Source of the DNA: CAZJAD01 sp964543855
GTDB taxonomy: Bacteria > Electryoneota > RPQS01 > DYHQ01
Assembly (NCBI GenBank): GCA_964543855.1
Contig: CAZJAD010000009.1
Location: 1-52,304, forward strand
Reading direction: 5' to 3'
Length of the DNA: 52,304 nucleotides
Part shown: piece after piece, positions 8,901 to 16,284 of the stretch
Layout of the letters: each line of letters begins with the position of its first letter
Numbering within the stretch: the stretch's first letter is position 1
Position numbers and translations under genes: made by a program
Notes under the pieces: generated by a model
Databases searched by the model: none
Told to the model about the DNA's origin: nothing
Seen by the model: only the letters and a program-made list of their open reading frames with translations

Positions 8901-10270
8901 TCGATGACAACAACCGCATCGTGGCCAAGTACAATGTCCCTTACGGCGCAAAGCTCTTCGTGGTGGATGGCCAGGAGGTCCAGCAGGGTGGCGTCTTGTT
9001 CGAGTGGGACCCCTATGCGGACAGCATCATTGTCGGCACATCCGGAACCGTCCATTTCGTCGATGTGAAAGACGACCAAACTTACCACGAGCGTGTGGAC
9101 GAAGCAACGGGCATGAAGCAGAAGGTCATCACCGAGTCAAGGAATCGCAAATTGAATCCCCACATCCTGATTCTCGATGATGAGCGCCGCAAGGTCGGCA
9201 GCTACATGCTTCCCGTCGGCGCTCACCTCTTGGTCAGCGACAATGGTCAAATCCGAGCGGGCGACGCACTGGCCAAGATGCCCCGGGAGACTTCCCGTAC
9301 GAAAGACATCACGGGAGGTCTGCCACGGGTAACGGAGCTTTTCGAAGCTCGTCGGCCGAAGGAACCGGCGATCATCAGCGAGATTGATGGAAGCGTCCGG
9401 TTCGGAACCCTGAAACGAGGGGTGCGGGAGATCATCATTACCTCTCTCGATGGAAAGACCGAGAAGCGGTACTCGATTCCCTATGGTAAACATGTTCTGG
9501 TCCATGATAGTGACCGGGTGCAGGCCGGTGAGCGCCTATCGGAGGGGTCCATTGTGCCTCAGGATATTCTGGCCATTCTGGGACCGGCGAAAGTGCAGGA
9601 ATATCTGGTGCGCGAAATCCAGGATGTTTACCGCTTGCAGGGGGTTCGCATCAATGACAAGCACATCGAGGTTATCGTTCGCCAGATGCTCCAGAAGGTG
9701 CGGATAGAGGATCCGGGCGATACGGACTATCTGGAAGGGGATCAGGTTGATGGCTTGAGGTTCATCCGGGAAAACGAGAGGATGTTGAGCCAGGTTGTCG
9801 TTGAGGAGCCGGGCGACGCACCTTGGAGCAATCTGCAGATCGTCGAGAAGGTTGATTTTAACCGTGAGAATCGCCGGCTTCGTGCGGAGGGACAGACGGA
9901 GGCAAAGGCGCGACCAGCCCGACCGGCTGTCTCCACGCCTCTACTTCTGGGAATCACGCAGGCGAGCCTCTCCACGGACAGCTTTATCTCCGCGGCCAGT
10001 TTCCAGGAGACGACCCGCGTATTGACGGAGGCGGCCATCGAGAAGAAAGTGGACATTCTCTCCGGCCTGAAGGAGAATGTCATTATGGGGCATCTGATTC
10101 CTGCAGGTACTGGTCTGACACGCTATAGAAAGCTGCGCGTTGTCCGACCGCCGGAGGAAGAGGAGGAACTGGCCAAGGATTGGAGAGTCCCTGAGCCCAC
10201 CGTCGAAGCTCCGATACCTGCAGCGGAAATGCTCTTCTCAAAGAATCCAGAGGAGACGAAGGCAACATAA
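5966..10270 (+). CDS. rpoC: RNA polymerase beta' subunit
   Basis: This is the catalytic beta' subunit of RNA polymerase, 1434 residues. The N-terminal zinc site is C68, C70, C83, C86. The Mg-binding active-site motif NADFDGD is at residues 468-474. A second zinc-type cluster contains CETPNGVCAMCYG near residue 885. The trigger-loop and C-terminal regions (GEPGTQLTLRTFH; SFISAASFQETTRVL) are present. The start is ATG with GAGGAG and AGGAG upstream. The gene ends the rplK-rpoC cluster and is followed by a 16-bp hairpin. Confidence 0.98.
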   Translation: MTAFAAPKLEDTGDFSRIAISLASPDTILSWSKGEVTKPETINYRSYKPEKDGLFCEKIFGPVKDWECHCGKYRGIRYKGIVCDRCGVEITKKDVRRRRMGHISLAVPVVHIWYFRSLPSKVSYVLNMSTRDLEKVIYYEFYAVIQPGASGLRRKDLLSEAEYLRIQEELGDQEALPVDERFVAKMGGEAIRDLLASEDIPQLCAELRAQIRTETSVQRKNDAIKKLRVIEAFKDDGSGRLNRPEWMVMAVVPVVPPDLRPLVPLEGGRFATSDLNDLCRRVIIRNNRLKRLIEIRAPEVILRNEKRMLQEAVDSLFDNGRKSVAVRSDGNRPLKSLSDNLKGKQGRFRQNLLGKRVDYSGRSVIVVGPELRLHECGLPKDMAVELFKPFIIRKLIEYEHTKTVKSAKRLVEKKTDEVWAILEEISQDHPVLLNRAPTLHRLGIQAFQPLLIEGKAIRLHPLVCAAFNADFDGDQMAVHIPLSYEAQVEARLLMTADQNLLHPAHGRPIAVPSQDMVLGLYYLTKRRPGEPYEWKCFADANEVIVAYNDKKIGLQTRIRVRIGDRLVESTVGRVMFNEILPEEIKGERFFNEMLAKRRIEEIIDYCIQKVGMAKTAQFLDRLKEMGFLLATSGGISVGLDDIEIPPEKDELIGKAQQDVERIQRQYEDGVITDGERYNKTIDIWTHTTTEVAEMMFARLRQSRGGFNPIFMMADSGARGSKEQIRQLAGMRGLMAKPQKSMTGQKGEIIESPITANFKEGLSVLEYFISTHGARKGLADTALKTADAGYLTRRLVDVAQDVIVREYDCKTLRGIFVEAIKEGEEVTEQLYERILGRVLAEPVIDPVTGEKILDANTLVDEASAELIARAGVERVKIRSVLTCETPNGVCAMCYGTNMSSGGLIDLGEAVGVIAAQSIGEPGTQLTLRTFHIGGTAARIAAESRVETRADGRTEFENVEYIRQEDGNLVCARRNGIVKVVDDNNRIVAKYNVPYGAKLFVVDGQEVQQGGVLFEWDPYADSIIVGTSGTVHFVDVKDDQTYHERVDEATGMKQKVITESRNRKLNPHILILDDERRKVGSYMLPVGAHLLVSDNGQIRAGDALAKMPRETSRTKDITGGLPRVTELFEARRPKEPAIISEIDGSVRFGTLKRGVREIIITSLDGKTEKRYSIPYGKHVLVHDSDRVQAGERLSEGSIVPQDILAILGPAKVQEYLVREIQDVYRLQGVRINDKHIEVIVRQMLQKVRIEDPGDTDYLEGDQVDGLRFIRENERMLSQVVVEEPGDAPWSNLQIVEKVDFNRENRRLRAEGQTEAKARPARPAVSTPLLLGITQASLSTDSFISAASFQETTRVLTEAAIEKKVDILSGLKENVIMGHLIPAGTGLTRYRKLRVVRPPEEEEELAKDWRVPEPTVEAPIPAAEMLFSKNPEETKAT

Positions 10271-10299
10271 GGTTGCCACTTGTCGTTGTTTGCTTGACA

Positions 10300-10337
10300 G
10301 AAAGCCGGGGCTGACGGTCTTGTCGGCCCCGGCTTTC
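10300..10337 (+). terminator. Strong hairpin after rpoC
   Basis: GAAAGCCGGGGC (10300-10311) pairs perfectly with 10326-10337. The stem continues inward through a U-G pair and GAC/GTC to a six-base loop. That gives about 16 bp, mostly G-C, 30 bases after the rpoC stop. No U-tract follows, so it is either a U-poor terminator or a 3'-end stabiliser. Its position exactly separates rpoBC from the polysaccharide island. Confidence 0.75.
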
Positions 10338-10415
10338 GGATGGGTTGAGTTCGGTGTTTGATCGAATGAACTGTACCCACCGCGCTCGATCAGTGATCCC
10401 AGGTTTCCATGACTG

Positions 10416-12206
10416 ATGTGCGGAATTTACGGCATAGTGGACCCAGACCGACGGGTTGACGCGCGTTTCTTGGAAAAGACGGTTCGGACGATGAGACATC
10501 GAGGACCGGATACCTCAGGCGTTTGGGTAAGTGAAGATCGCAAGGTTGGACTGGCTCACTGTCGCCTCGCGATTATTGACCTTGATCCCCGAAGCAATCA
10601 GCCCATGACCAATCGGGATGAGACCCTCGTTCTTTCGTATAACGGAGAGACATACAACTTTCAGGAGATACGAGGTATCCTGGAAGGTAAAGGACATCAC
10701 TTCCGAACCCTCTCCGACACCGAAGTCATCCTGCACAGCTACGAAGAATGGGGACTCGAGTGCGTCCATCAATTCCGCGGTATGTTTGCTTTTGCGCTCT
10801 TTGACAAGAAAAGGGATCGGCTGTGGCTTGTGCGAGACCGTTTGGGCATCAAACCCTTGATCTACTATTGGGACGGGTCGCTCTTTGGGTTCTCGTCTGA
10901 GATTCCGTCATTGGCTCAGCCAGAGAAGTTCGATCGTGCCCTTGACACAAGTGCACTTTATGACGCACTGACCTATCTGTATATTCCGGCACCAAAGACA
11001 GCTTACCGGCATGTCCGAAAACTTGAAGCTGGGCACTGGCTCGTCTACGAGAACGGTGAAGTGTCTCTGAAGAAGTACTGGGATATTGACGAAATCGGCT
11101 CCAACGAAATCGACGAGGAAACAGCGTGTGGGCGCGTACGAGAAACTCTGAGCGACGCGGTGAGACTGAGGCTGATTTCAGACGTACCGCTCGGAGTTCT
11201 GCTGTCTGGTGGAATGGACTCCAGCACAGTGGCTTATTTCGCTCAGCAGAATTCCACTACGCCGATCACCACATTTTCCCTGGGGTTCGATGTCAAGACA
11301 AGCGATGAGCTGGAGTATGCCAATCTGGTTGCAAACCATGTCGGTAGCCACCATATCACGAGCGTCTATCACTTAACCGAGGCCCGGCGGGACGCTGGCT
11401 CCAATGTCTTCTTGTATGGCGAACCTCACGGTGACAGCTCGATCCTGCCGAGCTTCGCTGTGTGTGAAATGGCCAAGCGCTCCGTGACTGTTGCACTCTC
11501 TGGCGACGGGGGTGATGAAGTCTTCTGCGGATACACACGCTATAATGAGTTCCCCCGCCACAACCAGCAGCACAGCCACTGGTTTCATGGCGCGTTTCGG
11601 AGAATCCTTTTGGAGAACGTCCCGCTTCTCGCACGCGGCCGAAACAGGCTGTTGCGGTATCACTTGGACGAGTTCGATCTGTATACGCTTCTATGTGGGG
11701 GATTGAACAAAACTGAAAAAAGGAGCCTCCTCGACCCTGACGTATTCCATGGCTTCCGGAGTTATGACGACTACTGGCTCTATCGAAAATATTGGAAGCC
11801 AGACCTGCCGATTCGAACACGGCTCCAGTATTTGGACGTGAAGACCTATTTGGCCGATGATATTCTGGTGAAAATGGACCGAGCCAGCATGGCTCTGTCA
11901 CTGGAAACGCGATTACCCTTCCTAGATCACAAATTAGTGGAAGAGGTGTTCTCCTGGCCCGAGAACATCCGGGACAACGGAAGGACTCTGAAGTACATTC
12001 TCAAGAAAGCGGTCAGAGGGCTTCTACCCCAGGAAATACTGGACAAGCCCAAACACGGATTCAGTATCCCGTGGCGAGCATGGGCACGGCACTGGGGCGA
12101 GATGCGAACCGTGTTCGGTGACGGAACGTTCTTTCGCAAGAACCTGCGGCTACCGAAATACTACATGCTGCTCGTTTTGCAGCAGTGGCTGAAGAGCAAT
12201 GCTTGA
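10416..12206 (+). CDS. asnB: Asparagine synthetase (glutamine-hydrolysing), class II amidotransferase family
   Basis: Family reaction: ATP-dependent amidation of aspartate, or of a sugar or other acid in capsule loci, using glutamine. The N-terminal Ntn glutaminase domain starts MCGIYGIV with catalytic Cys2. RLAIIDL, YNGETYN and SDTEV supply the usual glutamine-site residues. The C-terminal synthetase domain has the ATP PP-loop SGGMDSS from residue 264 and DDILVKMDRASMALSLETRLPFLD. At 596 residues it is longer than E. coli AsnB (554), typical of AsnB paralogues in exopolysaccharide clusters. It lies between rpoC and a flippase/glycosyltransferase pair, so a role in modifying a surface glycan is as likely as plain asparagine synthesis. 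ATG is the only start that places Cys at position 2. Confidence 0.9.
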   Translation: MCGIYGIVDPDRRVDARFLEKTVRTMRHRGPDTSGVWVSEDRKVGLAHCRLAIIDLDPRSNQPMTNRDETLVLSYNGETYNFQEIRGILEGKGHHFRTLSDTEVILHSYEEWGLECVHQFRGMFAFALFDKKRDRLWLVRDRLGIKPLIYYWDGSLFGFSSEIPSLAQPEKFDRALDTSALYDALTYLYIPAPKTAYRHVRKLEAGHWLVYENGEVSLKKYWDIDEIGSNEIDEETACGRVRETLSDAVRLRLISDVPLGVLLSGGMDSSTVAYFAQQNSTTPITTFSLGFDVKTSDELEYANLVANHVGSHHITSVYHLTEARRDAGSNVFLYGEPHGDSSILPSFAVCEMAKRSVTVALSGDGGDEVFCGYTRYNEFPRHNQQHSHWFHGAFRRILLENVPLLARGRNRLLRYHLDEFDLYTLLCGGLNKTEKRSLLDPDVFHGFRSYDDYWLYRKYWKPDLPIRTRLQYLDVKTYLADDILVKMDRASMALSLETRLPFLDHKLVEEVFSWPENIRDNGRTLKYILKKAVRGLLPQEILDKPKHGFSIPWRAWARHWGEMRTVFGDGTFFRKNLRLPKYYMLLVLQQWLKSNA

Positions 12207-12243
12207 TAGCGCCGCGCAAATGAGATCGGGTGGTTCAAGGACT

Positions 12244-12263
12244 CGGGCCCGGAGACAGGCCCG
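12244..12263. terminator. Hairpin between convergent asnB and flippase genes
   Basis: CGGGCC (12244-12249) pairs with GGCCCG (12258-12263) around an eight-base loop. It lies in the 102-base gap where the two genes converge, so it could end transcription from both sides. There is no U-run on either strand. Confidence 0.35.
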
Positions 12264-12308
12264 CTTCGGCTCATGATTCTGTAGCTGTCTGATGGAGGGC
12301 GGCGGGGA

Positions 12309-13859
12309 TCAGAATATCCAGAGAGGGCGGGGTAGGTGCTCGTTGATGAATGCCCTCTCTCTGGGACGGAATGTACGATGCAGGACATTCAGCACAAGGT
12401 AGATTAGGCCAAAGCACAGGACGCTCGCTAAGACTCCAATGACTCCGGTGAACAAGTGCCTGATCTGAAGAAACAGGAGGCCGGTCAAGGCACCATTCAC
12501 AAGAAGGCGAAGCAGTCCCACAAGGTCAGTCCGGATTCGGAGCTTTGCGGCGACGAAGACATAGAGGATCACATTCTGAAGTGATAAGGCGATGCCCGAG
12601 ATCCACACCATTGCCATGACTCCACCTGTGGGCAGGATCCACAGCCCTGCCAGGATCTTCAGGATGCCGGTTTCCTTGGAGTTGATGAGCAAATCGATCC
12701 GTTCTGCATTCTGTAGGGCCAGACCCAGGGGCATTTGGAGTAAGTTGATCGGAAGAAACAGGGCCATGATAGTGATGATTCTCGCGGCCTCTGCGTAGCC
12801 CGGCTCAAACAGGTGAACGATGACCGGCTCGGCCATGAGTGCGAGCCAGATCCCGGTTGGGAGTGCGACGAAGACGATGCCTTTCATCAGTAGTGTGTAC
12901 CCAAACTGCACGGACTCAGCTTTTGACGAGCGATGCGAGCCATATTGGCTGAAAAACAGAGGCTCGATGACCCACCTCATGATTTGGCTGGGCAGGATCT
13001 CTCGGACCATAGTCGTGATCCTAGTGGCGATGCCGTAGAATCCGACGGCCAGTCCACCCAGGATACTGGTGACGAGGAATAGGTCAGTGGCCACCATAAT
13101 GAGCATCTTCCCGACCTCGTTCAGGTAGCTCAATCCTGTGTATTTAGTGAACCGTTGCCATTCGATGGATCCGGTTCGATTTGGATCTTGCCGCGCGAGG
13201 GGACGAATCGTCATGCGGTACGCTGCGAAGAAGAGGAACCAGCCAATCAGCAGCGCGGCGGACTCCGCGGCAACGACTGCCGCCAGCGAGTAGGCACGCT
13301 GCGTCACATAGAGGATGAGAACAAAGCGGGCGAGACTGTAGGAGAAAGTGACCAGGAAGGCAGTGCGCTGCTTGAAAAGGCCACTGAGCACAATCCACAC
13401 ATTCTCCTGGACGAGAAATGCTAGGGCACCTATCGAGAAGATCCGTATGATCGATTCCGATCCCGGAAACTTGATCCACACGGCGAGCTCGGGGGCGAAG
13501 ATGTAGGCAATCATCAGCAGGACGACTGCCACACCGATCTGTATGAGATTGACCGCGCGAAAAACACGATCAATCGTCCGATAGCGCGACTGTGAGAAGA
13601 GCTCCGGGATAAATCGGATGAGAAGATTGGGAATACCCAGTCGGGCAATCAGGGGAAGGTTGACCATGACGCCGGTGAAGAGTACCGAATAGAGACCATA
13701 CTCCTCAACTTCCATCGCGTGGAGCAGGAGCCGTGTAATAATGTACGAAAAGACCGCCCCCTGTGCCTTGATAAGGACGGAGAAGAGGGCGTTCTGAAAC
13801 ACACGGCGTTGCGGCGGTGGCGCTGGCGAATCGGTGATGGAGTCGGATGTATCCGGCAT
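12309..13859 (-). CDS. Polysaccharide flippase (Wzx-like, MOP superfamily)
   Basis: This 516-residue integral membrane protein has an organisation typical of lipid-linked oligosaccharide flippases. A short hydrophilic Pro-rich N-terminus precedes roughly 12-14 hydrophobic segments. The first (FSVLIKAQGAVFSYIITRLLL) and the following VEEYGLYSVLF match the start of the polysaccharide-biosynthesis (PST/Wzx) family, where an early EYG motif is common. It would move undecaprenyl-linked glycans across the inner membrane. It is the only minus-strand gene in the window, convergent with asnB and divergent from the glycosyltransferase. AAGAGG lies just before the ATG. The substrate cannot be told from sequence. 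Confidence 0.85.
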   Translation of the reverse strand: MPDTSDSITDSPAPPPQRRVFQNALFSVLIKAQGAVFSYIITRLLLHAMEVEEYGLYSVLFTGVMVNLPLIARLGIPNLLIRFIPELFSQSRYRTIDRVFRAVNLIQIGVAVVLLMIAYIFAPELAVWIKFPGSESIIRIFSIGALAFLVQENVWIVLSGLFKQRTAFLVTFSYSLARFVLILYVTQRAYSLAAVVAAESAALLIGWFLFFAAYRMTIRPLARQDPNRTGSIEWQRFTKYTGLSYLNEVGKMLIMVATDLFLVTSILGGLAVGFYGIATRITTMVREILPSQIMRWVIEPLFFSQYGSHRSSKAESVQFGYTLLMKGIVFVALPTGIWLALMAEPVIVHLFEPGYAEAARIITIMALFLPINLLQMPLGLALQNAERIDLLINSKETGILKILAGLWILPTGGVMAMVWISGIALSLQNVILYVFVAAKLRIRTDLVGLLRLLVNGALTGLLFLQIRHLFTGVIGVLASVLCFGLIYLVLNVLHRTFRPRERAFINEHLPRPLWIF

Positions 13860-13899
13860 AGGCCTCTTGGCTTCTGAGAGAAACCCGTTGACTTTTCAA

Positions 13900-13928
13900 A
13901 ATCTACCAAAAACTAGTGATATTTGCAA
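13900..13928 (-). promoter_or_regulatory. Candidate promoter of the flippase gene
   Basis: On the minus strand, TTGCAA (13928-13923) is followed after 17 bases by TAGATT (13905-13900). That is four of six consensus bases in each box at ideal spacing. Transcription would begin about 35 bases before the flippase ATG. The boxes overlap the upstream end of the open frame of the divergent glycosyltransferase, which argues against a start that far upstream for that gene. Confidence 0.5.
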
Positions 13929-14033
13929 GCCGTGCGCCCAGTGCTTGGCCACTGTCCGTCAATCGTTCACGCGCTTGTGAAATCCGGGTTATGCGCAGCC
14001 GGACGTCCGTTCCATCTCCTGAGTGGTGACTCT

Positions 14034-15176
14034 GTGGGCAGAACCAGTTTCTTGTTCGTGACACAATATCACGTCTCGCGGGCAACCGGTGGAGCAGAAC
14101 AGCAGTGCTGGCTGCTGGCCACCGAATTCGCGCGGCGCGGATACGATGTTCATTACGCCAGCGAAATGAACCGGCTACCGCACCCCAACCTGGTGGAAGG
14201 GGTCGAGCTTCACGGTCTCCCTGAGGATCCGCCGTGGTGGACAGGGAACAGACTCCCACTCCGACAGCTCATGGATAAGCTTCGCCCTGATGTTGTGTAC
14301 AATAAGGTTTTCAATATCTACGCCGGACATGCCATGCTGGAAGCGCCGCCTCATGCTGCAACTGTATGGGCTGCGGCGGCGTCTGGAGATGGGCTTGTGT
14401 GGCGATATCTGGCAGAGGCTTGGACAATTCATCCGCCAGTCGGTTTCCTGAAGCGCCTCCCGGAGGTTCTCTACACCCGATTTGTGGCCCTGAAAGGGGT
14501 GCGCAAGGCAAGCCTCGTTCTTGCACAGCACCGAGCGCAGCAGGAACAGTTCCGGCGGATCGGTATCGAGTCTGTCATTCTCCGGAACAGCCATCCTCCG
14601 GTGGGACAGACAGAGGTCCAGACGCACGAGGGAACCCCCACGGTGCTGTGGGTCGGCTCCATGAAGAGGTGGAAACGCCCGGAGCTGTTCATCGAACTGG
14701 CCAGGCGGTGTGAGGATCTGCCGGCAACCTTCTTGATGATCGGAAAGATATGGGATATGCACTATCGGGCTCCTATCGAAAAGACCGGCCTGGAGGTCAA
14801 AAACTTCCGCTACGGTGGCTTTGTCCCGGTTCGTGAAGTGCAGAAGTACTTCTGCGAAGCACACGTGTTCATCAGTACGAGTGTTTCCGAAGGGTTCCCC
14901 AATACGTTCGTCCACGCCTGGGCGCGAGGAGTTCCCGTAGTGTCTCTGGATGTTGACCCGGATAACCTGCTCGAGGAGCATGGTTTGGGTGTCAAGGTCT
15001 CAAGCTTGGACCGTATGGAAGCGGAGGTTCGATCACTTGTCGCTGATCCGGAGAGACGGCGCACGATCGGGACGCGAGCCAGATCCTTTGCGATAAGAGA
15101 GTTTGACCTGGAGGCGAATGTGGACAGGCTCGAGGGCCTGCTCGCAGATCGCGGAGTGAAGCTTCGTGCGGAATAG
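14034..15176 (+). CDS. Glycosyltransferase family 4 (GT-B fold)
   Basis: The family transfers a sugar from a nucleotide-sugar to a growing lipid-linked glycan at the cytoplasmic membrane. The N-terminal Rossmann half has FLFVTQYH and the GT4-type GGAEQQ (residues 19-24). The C-terminal half has LWVGSMKRWKRPEL and STSVSEGFPNTFVHAWARGV. In the usual E-x7-E motif the first Glu is E286, but the second position is His294, a variant I would expect in some capsule GT4 enzymes. I use GTG at 14034 (380 residues). The open frame extends to a TTG at 13923, but that overlaps the divergent promoter and adds 37 residues that do not look like GT4 sequence. Confidence 0.85.
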   Translation: MGRTSFLFVTQYHVSRATGGAEQQCWLLATEFARRGYDVHYASEMNRLPHPNLVEGVELHGLPEDPPWWTGNRLPLRQLMDKLRPDVVYNKVFNIYAGHAMLEAPPHAATVWAAAASGDGLVWRYLAEAWTIHPPVGFLKRLPEVLYTRFVALKGVRKASLVLAQHRAQQEQFRRIGIESVILRNSHPPVGQTEVQTHEGTPTVLWVGSMKRWKRPELFIELARRCEDLPATFLMIGKIWDMHYRAPIEKTGLEVKNFRYGGFVPVREVQKYFCEAHVFISTSVSEGFPNTFVHAWARGVPVVSLDVDPDNLLEEHGLGVKVSSLDRMEAEVRSLVADPERRRTIGTRARSFAIREFDLEANVDRLEGLLADRGVKLRAE

Positions 15177-15303
15177 GGCAAGAGCAAGATCTATTGGTTT
15201 GAAAATTAAAGAGTTGGGAGAAAGTGGTGGCGTAAGGATGGTTGGGGGTGAATTTGAGAGAAATTGGGGAGCGGTGTAGCGACGTGAAGTGGGACTATAT
15301 CGC

Positions 15304-15332
15304 TTGACAAAGTGCAAAAAATTTGCTATTAT
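15304..15332 (+). promoter_or_regulatory. Strong sigma70-type promoter of the str-S10-spc-alpha run
   Basis: TTGACA (15304-15309, perfect consensus) and TATTAT (15327-15332, five of six) are separated by exactly 17 bases. An A/T-rich stretch surrounds the -10 box. Initiation near 15339 gives a short leader of about 24 bases before the rpsL GTG. The preceding 127 bases (15177-15303) are purine-rich and hold nothing I recognise. Confidence 0.85.
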
Positions 15333-15362
15333 TAAAAATTGTGCCTTTTCCGGAGGACCCCT

Positions 15363-15752
15363 GTGCCCACAATTCAGCAGTTAATTCGGACTGGTCGCCG
15401 CGCCGTCCAGTCCAAGACTTCCGCGCCGGCCCTCGCGCGTTGTCCCCAGCGCCGGGGCGTTTGTACGCGCGTCTACACGACGACGCCTAAGAAGCCCAAT
15501 TCGGCCTTGCGCAAGGTCGCGAGGGTCAAGTTGACCAACGGCATCGAAGTGACCGCGTATATCCCGGGCGAGGGGCATAACCTCCAGGAGCACTCGATTG
15601 TCCTCGTGCGAGGGGGACGCGTCAAGGATTTGCCGGGCGTCCGCTATCATATTATCCGCGGGACGCTCGACGCTGCCGGCGTGGATGGCCGCAGTCAAAG
15701 CCGCTCACGCTACGGAACCAAGAAGAAGAAATCCGCCGCCGTAGCAGGCTAA
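15363..15752 (+). CDS. rpsL: Ribosomal protein S12
   Basis: S12 is part of the decoding centre of the 30S subunit. With the GTG at 15363 the protein is 129 residues and begins MPTIQQLIR, the canonical S12 start. GGAGG (15352-15356) lies six bases upstream. An upstream in-frame TTG at 15339 is rejected because it falls at the predicted transcription start. Streptomycin-relevant residues are wild type: TPKKPNS with K43/K44, and RVKDLPG with K88. D89 is the residue methylthiolated in some bacteria. Confidence 0.98.
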   Translation: MPTIQQLIRTGRRAVQSKTSAPALARCPQRRGVCTRVYTTTPKKPNSALRKVARVKLTNGIEVTAYIPGEGHNLQEHSIVLVRGGRVKDLPGVRYHIIRGTLDAAGVDGRSQSRSRYGTKKKKSAAVAG

Positions 15753-15801
15753 CGAATCTGTCCTTATTACATCAGAATAAACCGAAGGTCGCACTGATAT
15801 T

Positions 15802-16272
15802 ATGCCTCGTCGCAAGCGCGTCATCAAGAGAGAACTTCTGCCGGATCCAAAGTACGGCGATGTCCTGATCACCCGGTTCATCAACGGGCTTCTTCGCCGT
15901 GGCAAGCGGAGCGTTGCCGAGGGCATCCTGTACCGGGCCTTGGATCAGATGCGCGAAAAGTCGAAGAGTGATCCGCTCGATCTGTTCAAGAAAGCCGTGC
16001 GGAATGTCGAACCGACGGTTGAGGTGAAATCCCGACGGGTGGGCGGTTCCACTTATCAGGTGCCGGTCGAAGTCCGTCCGAATCGACGGGAAGCTCTTGC
16101 GATCCGATGGATTATCGGCTATGCCAAGGCGCGGGGCGAGAAGAGTATGGCGGACAGACTCGCCAGCGAGCTGATCGCCGCCGCCAAGGGAGAAGGCGCG
16201 TCCATCAAGAAGCGGGATGATACTCACCGAATGGCCGAGGCCAACAAGGCCTTCGCTCATTTTCGGTGGTAG
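15802..16272 (+). CDS. rpsG: Ribosomal protein S7
   Basis: S7 nucleates assembly of the 30S head and contacts the E-site tRNA. The 156 residues match the family length. MPRRKRVIKRELLPDPKYGD and the conserved KSRRVGGSTYQVPVEVRP (around residues 75-92) identify it. The ATG has no obvious SD, so translation may be coupled to rpsL, which ends 49 bases upstream. fusA starts 12 bases after the stop. Confidence 0.98.
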   Translation: MPRRKRVIKRELLPDPKYGDVLITRFINGLLRRGKRSVAEGILYRALDQMREKSKSDPLDLFKKAVRNVEPTVEVKSRRVGGSTYQVPVEVRPNRREALAIRWIIGYAKARGEKSMADRLASELIAAAKGEGASIKKRDDTHRMAEANKAFAHFRW

Positions 16273-16284
16273 AGGGTAGGTTCG

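Noticed and set aside
10338..10415. Promoter and operator for asnB (TTGAGT...TGAACT; 7-bp repeat TGATCGA/TCGATCA)
   Set aside because: The boxes match poorly with 16-base spacing and the repeat is short; not enough to call, although asnB should have its own promoter here.
13923..14033. Longer N-terminus of the glycosyltransferase from TTG 13923
   Set aside because: The TTG lies in the -35 box of the divergent flippase promoter, and the added 37 residues do not resemble the start of a GT4 enzyme, which normally begins just before the first Rossmann strand (FLFVTQYH).
15339..15362. TTG start of rpsL eight codons upstream
   Set aside because: It coincides with the predicted transcription start and adds residues absent from S12; GTG 15363 begins MPTIQQL.
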